DNA from: Geosiphon pyriformis
Taxonomy: Eukaryota > Glomeromycota > Glomeromycetes > Archaeosporales > Geosiphonaceae
Direction of reading: 5' to 3'
DNA: 64,000 bases
Assembly: GCA_016748015.1 (NCBI GenBank)
Contig: JAAOMT010000201.1
Location: 198,336-262,335, forward strand
How positions within the stretch are numbered: the first letter of the stretch is position 1; every line of letters starts with the position of its first letter. Shown here piece after piece: positions 1 through 9,805 of this stretch. A model generated the notes under the pieces. The model was not told where the DNA came from. It ran no database searches and saw only the letters and a list, made by a program, of their open reading frames with translations. Both the position numbers and the translations under genes were made by a program.

Positions 1-554
1 AATCAATTTCAAAACTTTAGTTGAGTTTTGAGGATTTTTTAAGTGCAATAATTAAAGAATTTGGTTTTTCGAATTATTTGATATTTATTTTTTTTTGTGT
101 GTATAGGAATGGTTCTAAGTGATAAATCTAAAGTAAGATACATTTTTTCGAAGAGAGAAGCTCTTCTTTTTATACAACTTGTTGTAACACTATTCTATGA
201 ACTTGAACTTTGCTATTTTCTACAATTTTACTGAACTAAAGATACATTTCGGCAAACTACAAGTTATTTCTGTGAACTATTAGATATTTTGATAAACTAT
301 CAATTATTTTGGCAAATTTCTATAAATTTCGGTGAACTTTTGAATGTTACATAGTTCGGGGTATTGCATGATTGATCATTGCAATTAGGTTACATTTGTG
401 TTGTGTACAATTTGGATTATTAATTAAATGATAATTTCGGACATTTTTGCTAATGTAATAAGTAATAATTTGAAATAATAATATATGCTAATTAATAATA
501 GGAATTATAAGATAGTTTCATGCTCAATGATATCTCTAATTTTGTCTGGTAACA
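1..554 (-). repeat. Family B LTR, partial at window edge
   Basis: It matches the inner parts of the element I LTRs (about 52400-52948 and 59030-59585) almost throughout and ends in the same GTCTGGTAACA terminus. The first several hundred bases of the LTR lie outside the window. It contains the family B degenerate array of TTTCGGCAAACTA-like units (about 246-345). It sits inside the 3' ORF of element 1, so it is either a solo LTR or the right LTR of a family B element that continues to the left. Confidence 0.88.
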
Positions 555-1206
555 ATGTAATAAAAGACAGCAGAAAATAGAAATTACTAACAGTATTTAC
601 TTACTAACACAACAACTTTTTCAACTGATCCAACAACAAAAAATGAAAATTACAATTAACTAACAAACTATCAGATACACAAACACCAGAAAAGTACCAT
701 GAGATAAAATATGGAGAAAAACAGAAAACACTGTTGACAAAATAATTACAAAAATAAAAGTGGCAATAGAAACACAACCAAAAGTCACTCAATATCAAGA
801 GTTGACTATAGAAACTTGGGATTGGTGGATACAACAATTTCCAAAAAACTTTTGTTACTTTTATTTAAGACAACACTTGAACATTCAGGACTTGTATATG
901 GATAAAACAAAACAATTATTTGACACAACAATACTACAACAACTGAAACAATTTGTGAGGAAAAACAATTTGATCACACAAGCAAGAGCTATTTATTGGC
1001 TACACACTGGATTTCAAGATCAACCAGAAATCTTACTCAATTCAGAAATGGACTTCATTATCATTAACCAAATAGAAAAAATAACCAATGCTCAATTTGA
1101 AAAATTACAGAACAAAATAGCACAAGTAATTCTTAAAAAAAAAGTTCAAGAAATACTCAAAGATGAAGAATTAGAATTAGAAGATCTCAACAAAGCTCAA
1201 TATTAA
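555..1206 (+). pseudogene. 3' accessory ORF of element 1 (unknown function)
   Basis: This is the third coding unit of family A, lying between integrase and the polypurine tract. It is open without stops from about 760 to the TAA at 1204-1206, one of the better preserved copies; two in-frame stops lie upstream. Visible landmarks are a WWIQQFPKNF block, a helical LYMDKTKQLF block, an ITNAQFEKLQ block and the C-terminal NKAQY-stop, all aligning with 48821-49469 (element E) and 12240-12936 (element 2). There is no signal peptide, membrane segment, zinc knuckle or enzymatic motif. The composition (K/Q/N/L rich, amphipathic) suggests a helical, possibly nucleic-acid-binding or structural protein, which is inference. 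The 5' end is displaced by a family B LTR. Confidence 0.75.
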
Positions 1207-1219
1207 AAGAAGGAAATAA
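1205..1219 (+). other. Polypurine tract of element 1
   Basis: The purine run AAAAGAAGGAAATAA directly abuts the LTR start TATTACTCAT. It begins inside the stop codon of the accessory ORF, as in the other copies. In LTR elements this tract primes plus-strand DNA synthesis. Confidence 0.85.
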
Positions 1220-2045
1220 TATTACTCATAAAATATAAGAAGTATATTAATATATAAATTAGCCAATTAGAATTAACCATAGTAAATATAAAATTCCAGG
1301 ATTTCTTTCAGAGGAATTGCAGGATTCCAGAAATTTCAAGATTCTCATATAAGGAATTGCAGGATTCCAGAATTCCAGGATTCTTCTCAAAAGAATTGCA
1401 GGATTCCAGGAATTTCAGGATTTCTGGTGTGAAGAATTGAAAAATTGAGAAATCTCAATTATGTATATATAGTGATAGTGTTAAAGATAAAAAAAACAGA
1501 CTTCTCAGTTTAGATTTAATTTAAGCAATCTTCCAAACTCACAAATATTAATAAATAATTATTTGATATTTTAATCCATTCTCTACTATCAACACTTCAT
1601 GTTGATAGTTTTTAATACTTAATCACACTGGAACAATAGCTTTTGATCATGGTTATTGATGAAATACTAACAATTATTGCCTTGGCTTATTTCTTTATTT
1701 TCTTTTATTTTTTTTGTTATTTTTTTTGTTTTACTAATTTGATTAAAAAGATTTATGCATGAAGGTACTGATGTCAAAATATAGTACTGGTAAAAGACCC
1801 AGGAATAAGAGTAGATACTTGGAATTGAGGATATCTTACCAGGAGAATTACCGGTCATCATGCTGAAAAAAAAATTGATGAAACTGTGGTTTTGGGAAGC
1901 TACAGATAAAACAATTAATTAAATCTCTGTCCATTATACAAAAAACTCAACCAAAATCTTCAGATATTACCAACCATAGTAGCAATTAAGCATCAAGTTA
2001 TGGGTTTGTTATTTGACTTAAAACCTCAAATAATTATTTGTAACA
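1220..2045 (+). repeat. 3' LTR of element 1 (family A, GGAATT-type U3)
   Basis: It runs from TATTACTCAT to TTGTAACA (826 bp). U3 holds an array of GGAATTGCAGGATTCC-type units (about 1290-1440), followed by a TATATATA box near 1465, the hairpin CTATCAACA...TGTTGATAG near 1587, and a T-rich tract. The same order of modules occurs in all family A LTRs here. Confidence 0.9.
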
Positions 2046-2835
2046 ATGTCCATTACATTCAGCAGACTTTCAAGTCACAGTTACAAATGCCAGAGATTTT
2101 AAAGCAGCTGAATTAGAAGCCAACCACACCTAAGCTATAAATCTAATAATGAACAGATCATCTGATTTGAATTCCAAATTGAAGTAATTCAGTAATTCGA
2201 TCAATCAGAAATTAGAGAGATACTTAGCTAACAATAATTAAGCAATTTATCAATTTCCACAATGATGCAATAATCAAGGAAACTCTAATTATTCCAAAAT
2301 CAACTACATTCATCATTGTCAATCAATCAACAGTAACAACAGAAAATGCATATTTACCACTATTGTGGTAAACAAAGACATCTGCAAATTGACTGCTGCC
2401 ATTGCTTAAATGATCAATGATTAGAAAGTCAATATTGAAACTCCAATTGCTGGTTTCAAACTCTGAGTTATTAACCAAACTCAACATCATATTAACCAAA
2501 TAACCTATCAATAATGCAGTAGCCTATTTATTAACTACCAATTTATCAGACTTCAGCATCAGTTATTTATCAACCACAGCCACAAATAGTTTATTAACCT
2601 CAATTATTTCCAACACTGCCACAAAATCCAGCTCCAATGTCACATGGAAACTCATGGCCAAGAATGATCTAACAAAGCTGGAGATTGGTGATGGTAGTCT
2701 ATTAGCCAATTTTCAGTTCATAAAACCAATCATCAGGATTATAACAGCAGAATTCAGAAACTGAATACATTTAAAATCCAAATTTTCAAAACTACTTAAG
2801 TTTTCTGGTTATTCCAGAAGATGTTTTACCCAACA
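2046..2835 (+). pseudogene. Gag C-terminal part, element 2
   Basis: Translation shows the Retrotrans_gag C-terminal segment NARDFKAAELEANHT followed by LERYLANN, aligning with 42510-42690 in element E. Further on is a damaged CCHC knuckle (YHYCGKQRHLQIDC, first Cys replaced by Tyr) near 2346-2390. The remainder is the Asn/Gln/Pro-rich tail leading into the protease. Several stops come from CAA/CAG to TAA/TAG changes. Gag forms the virus-like particle and packages RNA; this copy cannot. Confidence 0.8.
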
Positions 2836-2837
2836 AC

Positions 2838-3320
2838 ATGGAATCCAACCAAAAACAACCACTTACCAACAACATACCTTCAGCTATTGTTACCAATAAT
2901 GAATCTTTAGCAGCAATTTTTCCATTCAACTTTGAGGAAATAATACTAGTCTTATTATTTAGTAGAACTGTGCTTAATGCCAAACCCATCACTGTCATGT
3001 ATACTAATGGCAAAGTTGATGGTCAATTCATCAAACTGATTCTTAACAGTGGTTTAACAGGCAGTATTATCACATAACAACTCATGAACCAATTAGATTG
3101 CTGAGTTGATTATGCTGTTAGCACCAAAATAATAACAGCTAATAGAGTGATCAAAACCCCAATTGATAAAATTAACAACTTTTTTTTTGAAGTTAATGGC
3201 ATTGTGATATTCATAAAAGTATTGGTAATAGAAGCCACCCAATACTAAGCACTAGTTGGCAATGACTGGTTGTCAAAAACCAATGCAATGCTTAATTAGA
3301 CCATATAAGAGCTCTAACTC
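2838..3320 (+). pseudogene. Retropepsin-like protease, element 2
   Basis: It begins NNIPSAIVTNNESLAAIFPF, then reads YTNGKVDGQFIKLILNSGLTGSIIT, with the active site D-S-G changed to N-S-G (one G-to-A change). The retropepsin flap-like and terminal blocks IGEIDNFPFEV (here IDKINNFFFEV) and ALVGNDWL follow. The element therefore has an inactive protease. The ORF continues with stops into an ELKEEEKKY...ILSWDN linker that is conserved in A2 and E. Confidence 0.82.
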
Positions 3321-4260
3321 AGTCAAAATGATTAACATATACACATACTAATTACATGTAGTCATTTTAAAATAAACACTAATCCAGCACCATTCATAGA
3401 ATTGAAAGAGGAAGAAAAAAAATATATGTGAGAAGCATATCAAGTCTTATGGGCCAACACCAATTACAACAAACTGTCACCAATACTCTCTTGAGACAAC
3501 AAAAAAAAAAGAAAGAAGAAGAACATACTTAAAAAAACTACTGTTATAGAAAAAATAACTAGTGGCTGAGAAAGAAAATACTACCATAAATTAATAAAAA
3601 AGCTGCCATATATATCATTTAAATACAAGGACTGCAAAAAAAAACTTTCCTCTATAAGAGCTTGGATCACACTCAATGAAAATTATTAAACAAAAATCCA
3701 CTATTATTGCAAACTATGTTACAGAAAATGCTATGGCTACCCAAAATGACAGAGAAAGTGGGACAATAAACTGTGTTTTACTTGTGACAAACAATTACTC
3801 AATGAAAAATTGTGGAATGACATTCCTGGTTAAGGAGAAACATATGATACTTCATGCCAGTACATAATCTTCATAAGTGACTGGGTCAGTTGGAGAACAT
3901 TTATAATAACTGCTTAACACTGAGTAATCTTTTGCTTGGACAGATACTCACATAACAAGAATAAAATTTGGTGAATGCCAAATGCCAAAGTTGAAAACAC
4001 TTTGCCCAGTAAGATTTTAGAAATTAAAAACAACCTATCAAAATTAGTGAAAGCAGTTCTCATTCCAAATTCTAATGCTTTTTTCGACATTAAAATAGGC
4101 CCAGAAGAATTTCACAAGCACTATTAGAACCTAGCACCAATAAGAAAAGAACAAAAACAATGGCTAGAAGAATTGAATACCAGACTATGCTAATATTGTT
4201 TAATTCTCAGTGATTTTGAGTATTGTAATAATTGTGACCTCATTTACAACCCATTACTAT
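3321..4260 (+). pseudogene. Cys-rich modules 1 and 2 between protease and dUTPase, element 2
   Basis: It aligns with the better preserved copies in E (44150-44840) and C (27890-28580). Module 1 keeps the YKDCKKKL block (about 3640), the YYCK-like block (about 3705), the NKLCFTCDKQLL-type block (about 3770) and a CQYI-type block (about 3850), spread over more than one frame. Module 2 is recognisable near 4180-4245. The function is unknown; the paired Cys pattern implies zinc binding (inference). Many frameshifts are present. Confidence 0.65.
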
Positions 4261-4812
4261 GTATAATCTACACGATTTCCAAAGAGAAAAAACCAATTAG
4301 CAGCTGTGCATTAGAATCGGAATTACCATTCAATACAGATTCAAACTCTAATGATGACAACAATAATAACAATGATTTCAGCTTTATGCAATATGGTAAC
4401 AATAATAACAACAATGATTCAAACTCAAATACAAACCCAGAACAATATATTGCTCTTTTTAATCTTTCTAAAGAGCAGGAGCTCAAATGGTTCAGTGATA
4501 ACAATGAAGGTATCATGTTAGAATAAGTGCATAATACTGATGCAGAATTTGATCTGAGATATCTTGAGAAAAATACCATAAAATTAAAACCATATTTATT
4601 TACATGCAATAATCTGAAAGTAGCACTAAAAATCCTGGCAACAACAATAGTAGCTAGCATTTAGGAGTAGTTTAGTAAAAAAAAAGATTAACATAAGAGA
4701 AAAAATAATTGATGCAAAATATGTGGAAAATATCAGTGCAATACTACAAAATAATTCAGAAAAGACCTATATTATAGAGCCAAACAAAAAGATAGCACAG
4801 GCAATATTTTTA

Positions 4813-4839
4813 CAAAGGGATATAAAAAGTATTGGACAC
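4813..4839 (+). repeat. Left terminal inverted repeat of Tc1/mariner
   Basis: 27 bp starting CAAAGGGATATAAAAAG, immediately after the TA target dinucleotide (4811-4812). Confidence 0.93.
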
Positions 4840-5026
4840 TTAATATAATATATAAAAAAGACTATATATAGTAATACTATTACCAATTTAAGCCATAATT
4901 TTTTTTATAATTACCTATAGTTATAATCTACAAATCAACATAAATTGCATCTTTGTAAAACACAACAGTAGATCATATATGTATATATAAAATATCAAAC
5001 ATTTTTGTTGTAAAAAAATTTACTGC

Positions 5027-5890
5027 ATCAAATATGTCTTGGAAAAGAACTTTCTGAATACCAAAAAGGAGGGATTATTTCAGCAATAAAATTAGGACAT
5101 ACAAACAATGAGATTTTCATGACTATTGAATATTTACGTTTTTCTATAATACGTATATAGAAGTCATATAAGCTAAAAAAACTTCCTAAAAAATGAACAA
5201 ACTGACCACAAATTCTTGACAAATGTGTATGTGAACAACTCAAATATTCAATAATAGAGAATAAAAAAACCTGACACCAAACTCTTTCTTAAATACAATT
5301 GAATTTTATTAAAAATACCAACAAATTTATTTCTATACAAACTATTTGAAATGAATTAGCTCAAAAAAAATTTTGCTCATGCATTTCTTATTTCAAGCCA
5401 TTAATTTCCAAATCAAATAAAAAAAATGTTTATAATAGGCTTGTACTTATAAAAATTGGACAGTAGAAGATTTTAAACGAGTTATTTGGTTAGATAAATC
5501 TACATATACACAATTTAAGACTACAGGATTTGGACATGTATGACATAAACTTTCCAAAGAGTTTTATAAAGATTATATTGCAGCCACAGTTAGAAAAAGC
5601 TTTGGTTACATGTTTTGGAGATGTTTTTCATGGATTGGTTTGGGTTCTTTAGTTTCTTTGGTTGGTCATATTACTGGAGTTATATACCATAAAACCTTGG
5701 CTAATTATGCAATTTTTATGGTAAAATTTGTCAATGTAATTTACAACCCTCAAATATTGTACAATTGGAACAGTAGGTTAAGAAAAAATGGGATGCAATA
5801 CCTGTAAATTACTATTATAATTTAATTAAGTCTATGCCATATCAAGTTCAAGCTATTCTTGAAGCAAATAGAGATCAAACAAAATACTAA
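5027..5890 (+). pseudogene. Tc1-family transposase remnant
   Basis: The N-terminal helix-turn-helix reads GKELSEYQKGGIISAIKLGH (about 5038-5100). The catalytic core begins WTVEDFKRVIWLDKSTYTQF (about 5458-5520), where the D of WLDKST is the first catalytic residue, and continues MFWRCFSWIGLGSLVSLVGH (about 5608-5670). The C-terminus WDAIPVNYYYNLIKSMPYQV...DQTKY-stop (5789-5890) is in another frame. The stretch that should hold the second Asp (QDNAPxH-like) and the third acidic residue is missing between about 5740 and 5790, apparently by internal deletion. With stops in the middle as well, this copy cannot transpose. Similarity is to Tc1-like transposases by recognised motifs. Confidence 0.9.
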
Positions 5891-5961
5891 CATGTATTTT
5901 AATATAATAATAAAAAACTAATGATTCATAAGTTAGTTTTTTTATATAACATATTATAAAA

Positions 5962-5988
5962 GTGTTCAATACTTTTTATATCCCTTTG
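5962..5988 (-). repeat. Right terminal inverted repeat of Tc1/mariner
   Basis: Inverted copy of 4813-4839 with one mismatch, followed by the TA duplication at 5989-5990. Confidence 0.93.
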
Positions 5989-6110
5989 TACCTCTGATTA
6001 AGATAGTTCAGTTAGTTTTAGTGGGAAAAAGGAAAGAATTAAGGATTACAGCTAGAGAAATTAATGGATTCAGATCCACAGGTAGAATAAATATATCAGT
6101 TAATATGACA

Positions 6111-6640
6111 GAGGAAAAAATTGTTGACAAAAAAGAAATTATCTTTACTTGTTAATCAATTTCCATTCTGCCATATAACCAGTACATGATAGCTATAAAA
6201 AAGAAAGTGAAGGATCAGGCTTAAATATTTGAAGCAAAAACCACAATCTGTGAATTAGAAAAAATTGAACTTACTAATTTTTACATACCAGCCAAAAGCC
6301 CAAAACACATCAAAATTCTTATACACAACACAACTGGAAATGTTATTTAAATACCAAAAAAAACTACCATTGAATATTTAAGCATTGAAGTTGAAGACCA
6401 ACCACCAAACACCATTTCAGATTTTTTACAGCTTTGCAGATATGTAGATATCATATTACAAACAATCTACAAACAAAACAAATGTTATTTGCTTCAACTA
6501 GAACAATTAAAACAGATAAACTTGGGAAATTTAGACCTATTCTAATATATGCAACTCAAGATGCTATTCAATAACTTTACTAATATTTTTGCCAGTAAAG
6601 ACAAATTTGGCAGAACTAATATCATTCAGCATTAAATTAA
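6111..6640 (+). pseudogene. Post-dUTPase beta-rich linker, element 2
   Basis: It reads KKKVKDQA...IFEAKTTICELEKIELTNFYIPAKSP, then IHNTTGNVI and FLQLCRYVDI, then the QLEQLKQINLGNLDL segment leading to RT. The same roughly 170-residue segment is in A2, C and E. The NNT-x-(V/I)IEIP-x-x-x-IG pattern resembles the beta segment that precedes RT in many Ty3/gypsy polyproteins. No enzymatic motif is seen, and stops are present. Confidence 0.65.
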
Positions 6641-6873
6641 GACTGGTAATGCAATGCCAATTAAACAGCAAGCATATAAAGTACCACCAGCCAGCCATGA
6701 GATCATCTGACAAAAAATCAACAGAATGTTAAACAATGAGTTAATTCATTCATCAATAAGTTTATAGTCATTACCAGTGGTATTCATTCATAAAAAAAAT
6801 GGAAAAATTTGCTTTTGTATAGATTACAGAAAACTTAATAGTATAATTTGTGAAAACAGTTATCCAACTCCAT

Positions 6874-7669
6874 TGTTACAGGTGATTATTTGGGGTCTTA
6901 AAGCAAATAACAAACCCATAACTTGGTGCTCAATTGATATAATGATGTTGAGAATTTCTGAAGGTTTTGAGTTGGAGTTTTTTGTATAATAGACAAAGAT
7001 TCAATAGTTGTTTTTAGTAGCCTTCCGGAATCACAATTCTGTTAATTTTTTTCTCAGCTTGGTGGCCAGCAATCTTCTGGTAAGTAATCTGTAATTCTTG
7101 TACATGTTCTATTCATTCACAAGAGTCTTTTACCAAGCAGTCCTTGACATCAATAATTCAGCACTTAATCCTTAATTAATTATTAAACACAACAAAAAAA
7201 ATAAAAACAAAAACAAATAAAGAGAAGATAAAGAAAATTAAGCCAAGGCACTTGTAAATTAGTATCCTGTCAATAGCCATGATCAAGAGCTATTGTTCTA
7301 ATGTGGTTAAGTATGAATTATTATCAACATGAAGTGTTGATAGAAAAAAGTGGATTGAGATAGTGAATAATTATTTATTGATATTTGTGATATAGAAAGT
7401 TGCTTAGATCAAATTTAAACTGAGAGATCTCTAACTAAGGATTCTAATAATTGTAACTTGTGAGTCTAATTAACTCTGAGAGTTCTACTGACTTTGAGCC
7501 TAATTGGCTAATTTTCTAGTTTCTGATACTACTGCTATATATATATAATTAAGATTTCTCAATTCCTCAATCCTTCATACCAGAAATTCTGGAATTCCAT
7601 TTTTACTATATTTATTCTAATTGGCTAATTTATGTACTAATATTTAATTCCTATATTCTATAAGTAACA
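6874..7669 (-). repeat. 3' LTR of F
   Basis: 796 bp from TGTTACAGGT to AAGTAACA as read on the plus strand. The U3 repeat array is nearly lost (about 7565-7610), unlike the 5' LTR of the same element, which is 140 bp longer. Confidence 0.92.
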
Positions 7670-7685
7670 TTATTCCCTTCTTTAA
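7670..7685 (-). other. Polypurine tract of F
   Basis: The plus strand shows TTATTCCCTTCTTT next to the LTR; on the element strand this is AAAGAAGGGAATAA. Confidence 0.8.
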
Positions 7686-8290
7686 TATTGAGCTTCTGCG
7701 AAATCTTCTAAATCTCTCTTTTGTATCAATGTTGTTATAGTAATTTCTATTGCTATTTGTAAATCTAATTTTATATGTGACTGGAGTTTTTGACTGTAGT
7801 GGTTTGTTCAGAATATCCACATTCAAATTTTAAATCTGTATTATGTGTATGTTCAGACATAATGCCCTCATTATTATTACTGAATTTAGTTAATTCTTGC
7901 TCTATTGTAAGATCTAGAAGCATGATATATTGTTTGGTGTTTGAAGCAGAGTTTGAATTGTTGTTGGTGGAGTTTAAATTATTATTGTCATTTAATGGAG
8001 TTTGAATCGTTGTCATCATCAGCAGAGTTTGAATCAGGATTAAGTTTTGATTCTGATTCTTGCTGATTGGCTCATCTTCCTTAGAGTTCAAATATATGAT
8101 GTATGGAAGTGAATTGTAACTTGGGGCTGTTAGGTGAGTTTTGATGATTTGTTGATTGATTTTGGTACTGCTGATTCTCAAATTTCTTTTTTTTTTCTAA
8201 GTCTTTTTTGTATTAACACTTTCCCAACACTGACTTTTGGCATAGAAAAAGACAGTTTTTGCACAGGTAAGTATGAATCTGGGTAATTTT
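7686..8290 (-). pseudogene. F internal ORF: Cys2 remnant, acidic spacer, dUTPase start fused to 3' ORF end
   Basis: On the minus strand a LCKNCLFLCQKSVLGKC segment (about 8210-8270) corresponds to Cys module 2. The spacer DEPISKNQN...LNDNNNLNSTNNNSNS, rich in Asn and Ser, follows. The next blocks are LDLTIEQELTKFSNNNEGIM and the dUTPase start SEHTHNTDLKFECGYSE (motif 1 degraded). A little further, a segment like LDLQIAIEI is followed directly by KRDLEDFAEAQY-stop, the C-terminal end of the 3' accessory ORF. Everything from dUTPase motif 2 to most of the 3' ORF has therefore been deleted. One continuous stretch of 136 codons remains (7771-8181). Confidence 0.78.
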
Positions 8291-8346
8291 TTTTTGGAAT
8301 TCTTCTACCAGATCTTTAAATAATCAGAGTTTTGAATTTTTAGAAG

Positions 8347-8745
8347 TTTGACAGGTTTTATCTAAGGTAAATTTTCTTGTCTAATAGCAGAATTGAACTT
8401 ATCGGGTTTCGAATGTTTAGGTTTTGAACAATCAAGTCTAAAAGTTTTAACTTTTAATAAGTTTTACCAAAGATAAGTTTCTTTCTATATTAGTGGAGTT
8501 GGAATTTATTGAGTTTCAAATGTTTGGGTTTTGAACTATTGGGTTGGGGTTTTAACAAGTTTTATCAAAAATAAGTTTTTTTATATGATAGTGGAGTTGA
8601 AATTATTGGGTTTTAAATAAATAAAGTTTTAATTTAACAAATTTTTTTAATGAGTTAATTAATGATAATTTTCGAATGTTCAGAGTTTTAATGATCAGAT
8701 TTTGAATGATTGAAGTTTCAATTTAATAAGTTTTTCAAAGGTAAT
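8347..8745 (-). repeat. Degenerate ~100-bp tandem repeat in F leader/gag region
   Basis: About four imperfect units share a TAATAAGTTTTACCAAAGATAAGTTT-like part (described here by its core AAGTTTTACCAAAG), a TAGTGGAGTTGGAATT part and a TTTGGGTTTTGAAC part. Approximate unit starts are 8347, 8440, 8546 and 8626. I see this array in no other element of the window. Confidence 0.7.
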
Positions 8746-8847
8746 AGTAAAATAAGAATTTCATAAATCCTAAGTGATTTTTTTTTGTTTTCTCTTGGTC
8801 TGCCACTTTTGGATAGTTGTTGGTTGGTGCTGGTTCTTTGTAGGATT
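8746..8847 (-). pseudogene. Gag N-terminal remnant of F
   Basis: The minus-strand translation has a leader REPAPTNNYPKVAD and then NHLGFMKFLF, matching the gag start of E (about 41065) and D (about 32690). It breaks off into the tandem array. No ATG precedes the conserved block. Confidence 0.7.
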
Positions 8848-8867
8848 ATATCTCACAAGGAGCACCA
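8848..8867 (-). other. Primer binding site of F
   Basis: On the element strand TGGTGCTCCTTGTGAGATAT begins two bases inside the 5' LTR. It starts with TGG, complementary to a tRNA CCA end. The site is shared by all family A copies. Confidence 0.8.
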
Positions 8868-8869
8868 AA

Positions 8870-9805
8870 TGTTACAGGTGATTATTTGGGGTTTCAAAGC
8901 AAATAACAAATTCATAATTTGGTGCTCAATTGATATAATGATGTTAAGGATTTCTGAAGATTTTGAGCTGGAGTCTTTTGTATAATAAACAGAGATTCAA
9001 TAATTGTTTTCAATAGCCTCCCAGAATCGCAATTTCATCAATTTTTTTCTCAGCTTGGTGGCTGGCAATTCTCTGATAAGTAATCTGTAATTCTTGTACA
9101 TGCTTTATCCACTTACAGGAATCTTTTACCAGGCAGTTTTTGATGTCAATAATTTAGTGCTTAATTCTTAATCAATTAGTAAACACAACAAAACAAAGAA
9201 AAGAAAAATAAAAGAAAATAAAGAGAAGATAAAGAAAATTAAGCCAAGGTGCTTGCAAGTTAGTATCTCATCAATAGCCATAATTAAGAGCTATTGTTCC
9301 AGTGTAATTAAGTATAAATTACTATCAACATGAAGTATTGATAGGGGAAAGTGGATTGAGATAGTAAATAATTATTTATTGATATTTGTGATGTAGAAGG
9401 TTGCTTAGATCAAATCTAAACTGAAAGGTCTCTAACTAAGAATTCTAATAATTGTGACTTGTGAGTCTAATTAACTCTAAGAGTCCTATTGACTCTCAGT
9501 TTTTTTGACTTTGAGTCTAATTGACTAATTTTCTAGCTTCTGATACTACTGCTATATATACATAATTGAGATTCTTCAATTTCTCAATTCTTCACACCAG
9601 GAATCCTGCAATTCTTGGAATTCTGCAATTCCTTTGAAAAGAATTCTGGAATTCTGGAATTTTGCAATTCCTTATACAAGAATTCTGAAATTCCTGGAAT
9701 TCTGTAATTCTTCTAAGAAGAATCCTAGAATTCCACTTTTACTATGTTTATTTTGATTGGTTAATTTATGTACTAATATTTAATTCCTATATTCTATGAA
9801 TAACA
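8870..9805 (-). repeat. 5' LTR of F
   Basis: 936 bp from TGTTACAGGT to GAATAACA on the plus strand. It carries a long GGAATTCTGCAATTCC-type array (about 9590-9745), a TATA-like box near 9555 and the conserved hairpin near 9328. Confidence 0.93.

Larger units (their letters stand above)
555..2045 (+). mobile_element. Element 1 (family A), 3' end
   Basis: It consists of the 3' accessory ORF, polypurine tract and 3' LTR of a family A Ty3/gypsy element. Its 5' portion is outside the window or displaced by the family B LTR at 1-554. The right LTR end (GTAACA at 2045) is followed directly by gag sequence of element 2, so element 1 is inserted in element 2. The right target duplication is probably ATGT (2046-2049); the left one is not in the window. 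Confidence 0.88.
4813..5988 (+). mobile_element. Tc1/mariner-type DNA transposon, degenerate
   Basis: The 1176-bp element is bounded by 27-bp terminal inverted repeats (4813-4839 and 5962-5988, 26/27 matching, starting CAAAGGGATATAAAAAG) and flanked by TA on both sides (4811-4812 and 5989-5990). The flanks join to give continuous dUTPase sequence when compared with element E, so the boundary call is direct. It encodes a broken transposase on the same strand. It is the only DNA transposon found in the window. Confidence 0.93.
4515..6110 (+). pseudogene. dUTPase domain, element 2 (split by Tc1/mariner)
   Basis: dUTPases hydrolyse dUTP to dUMP and pyrophosphate and limit uracil incorporation into DNA. 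Motif 1 is seen as DAEFDLRY (about 4540), the motif 2 block as a degraded Ser-Ser-Leu segment (about 4660), motif 3 as IIDAKYVENI (about 4710) and motif 4 as IEPNKKIAQAIF (about 4780). The Tc1/mariner copy at 4813-5988 then interrupts the domain, and motif 5 follows at about 6050 as RSTGRI. Removing the insert and one TA copy restores alignment with 45118-45540 of element E. Both this interruption and point mutations make it non-functional. Confidence 0.8.
6874..9805 (-). mobile_element. Mini-element F: non-autonomous family A derivative with both LTRs
   Basis: The 2932-bp insertion in the RT of element 2 is flanked by perfect CCAT duplications (6870-6873 and 9806-9809). It has both LTRs (6874-7669 and 8870-9805), a primer site next to the right LTR and a polypurine tract next to the left LTR, so the element reads on the minus strand. 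The interior is only about 1.2 kb: gag N-terminus, a tandem array, a Cys-module-2 remnant, acidic spacer, and the dUTPase start fused to the end of the 3' ORF. It has no protease, RT, RNase H or integrase. It must have been mobilised in trans. Confidence 0.92.

Noticed and set aside
555-558. ATGT after both the family B LTR (555) and element 1 LTR (2046) as a shared duplication
   Set aside because: The two LTRs belong to different families and sit in different genes (3' ORF and gag); the match of four bases is most simply chance.
604-837. Hydrophobic minus-strand frame that looks like a small membrane protein
   Set aside because: It is the reverse of the element 1 accessory ORF; the hydrophobicity comes from reading Lys/Asn/Gln codons backwards. 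The plus-strand frame is conserved in other copies.
4840-5026. AT-rich stretch inside the Tc1/mariner element as a promoter or origin
   Set aside because: Only low-complexity AT sequence is visible; nothing distinguishes it from background.
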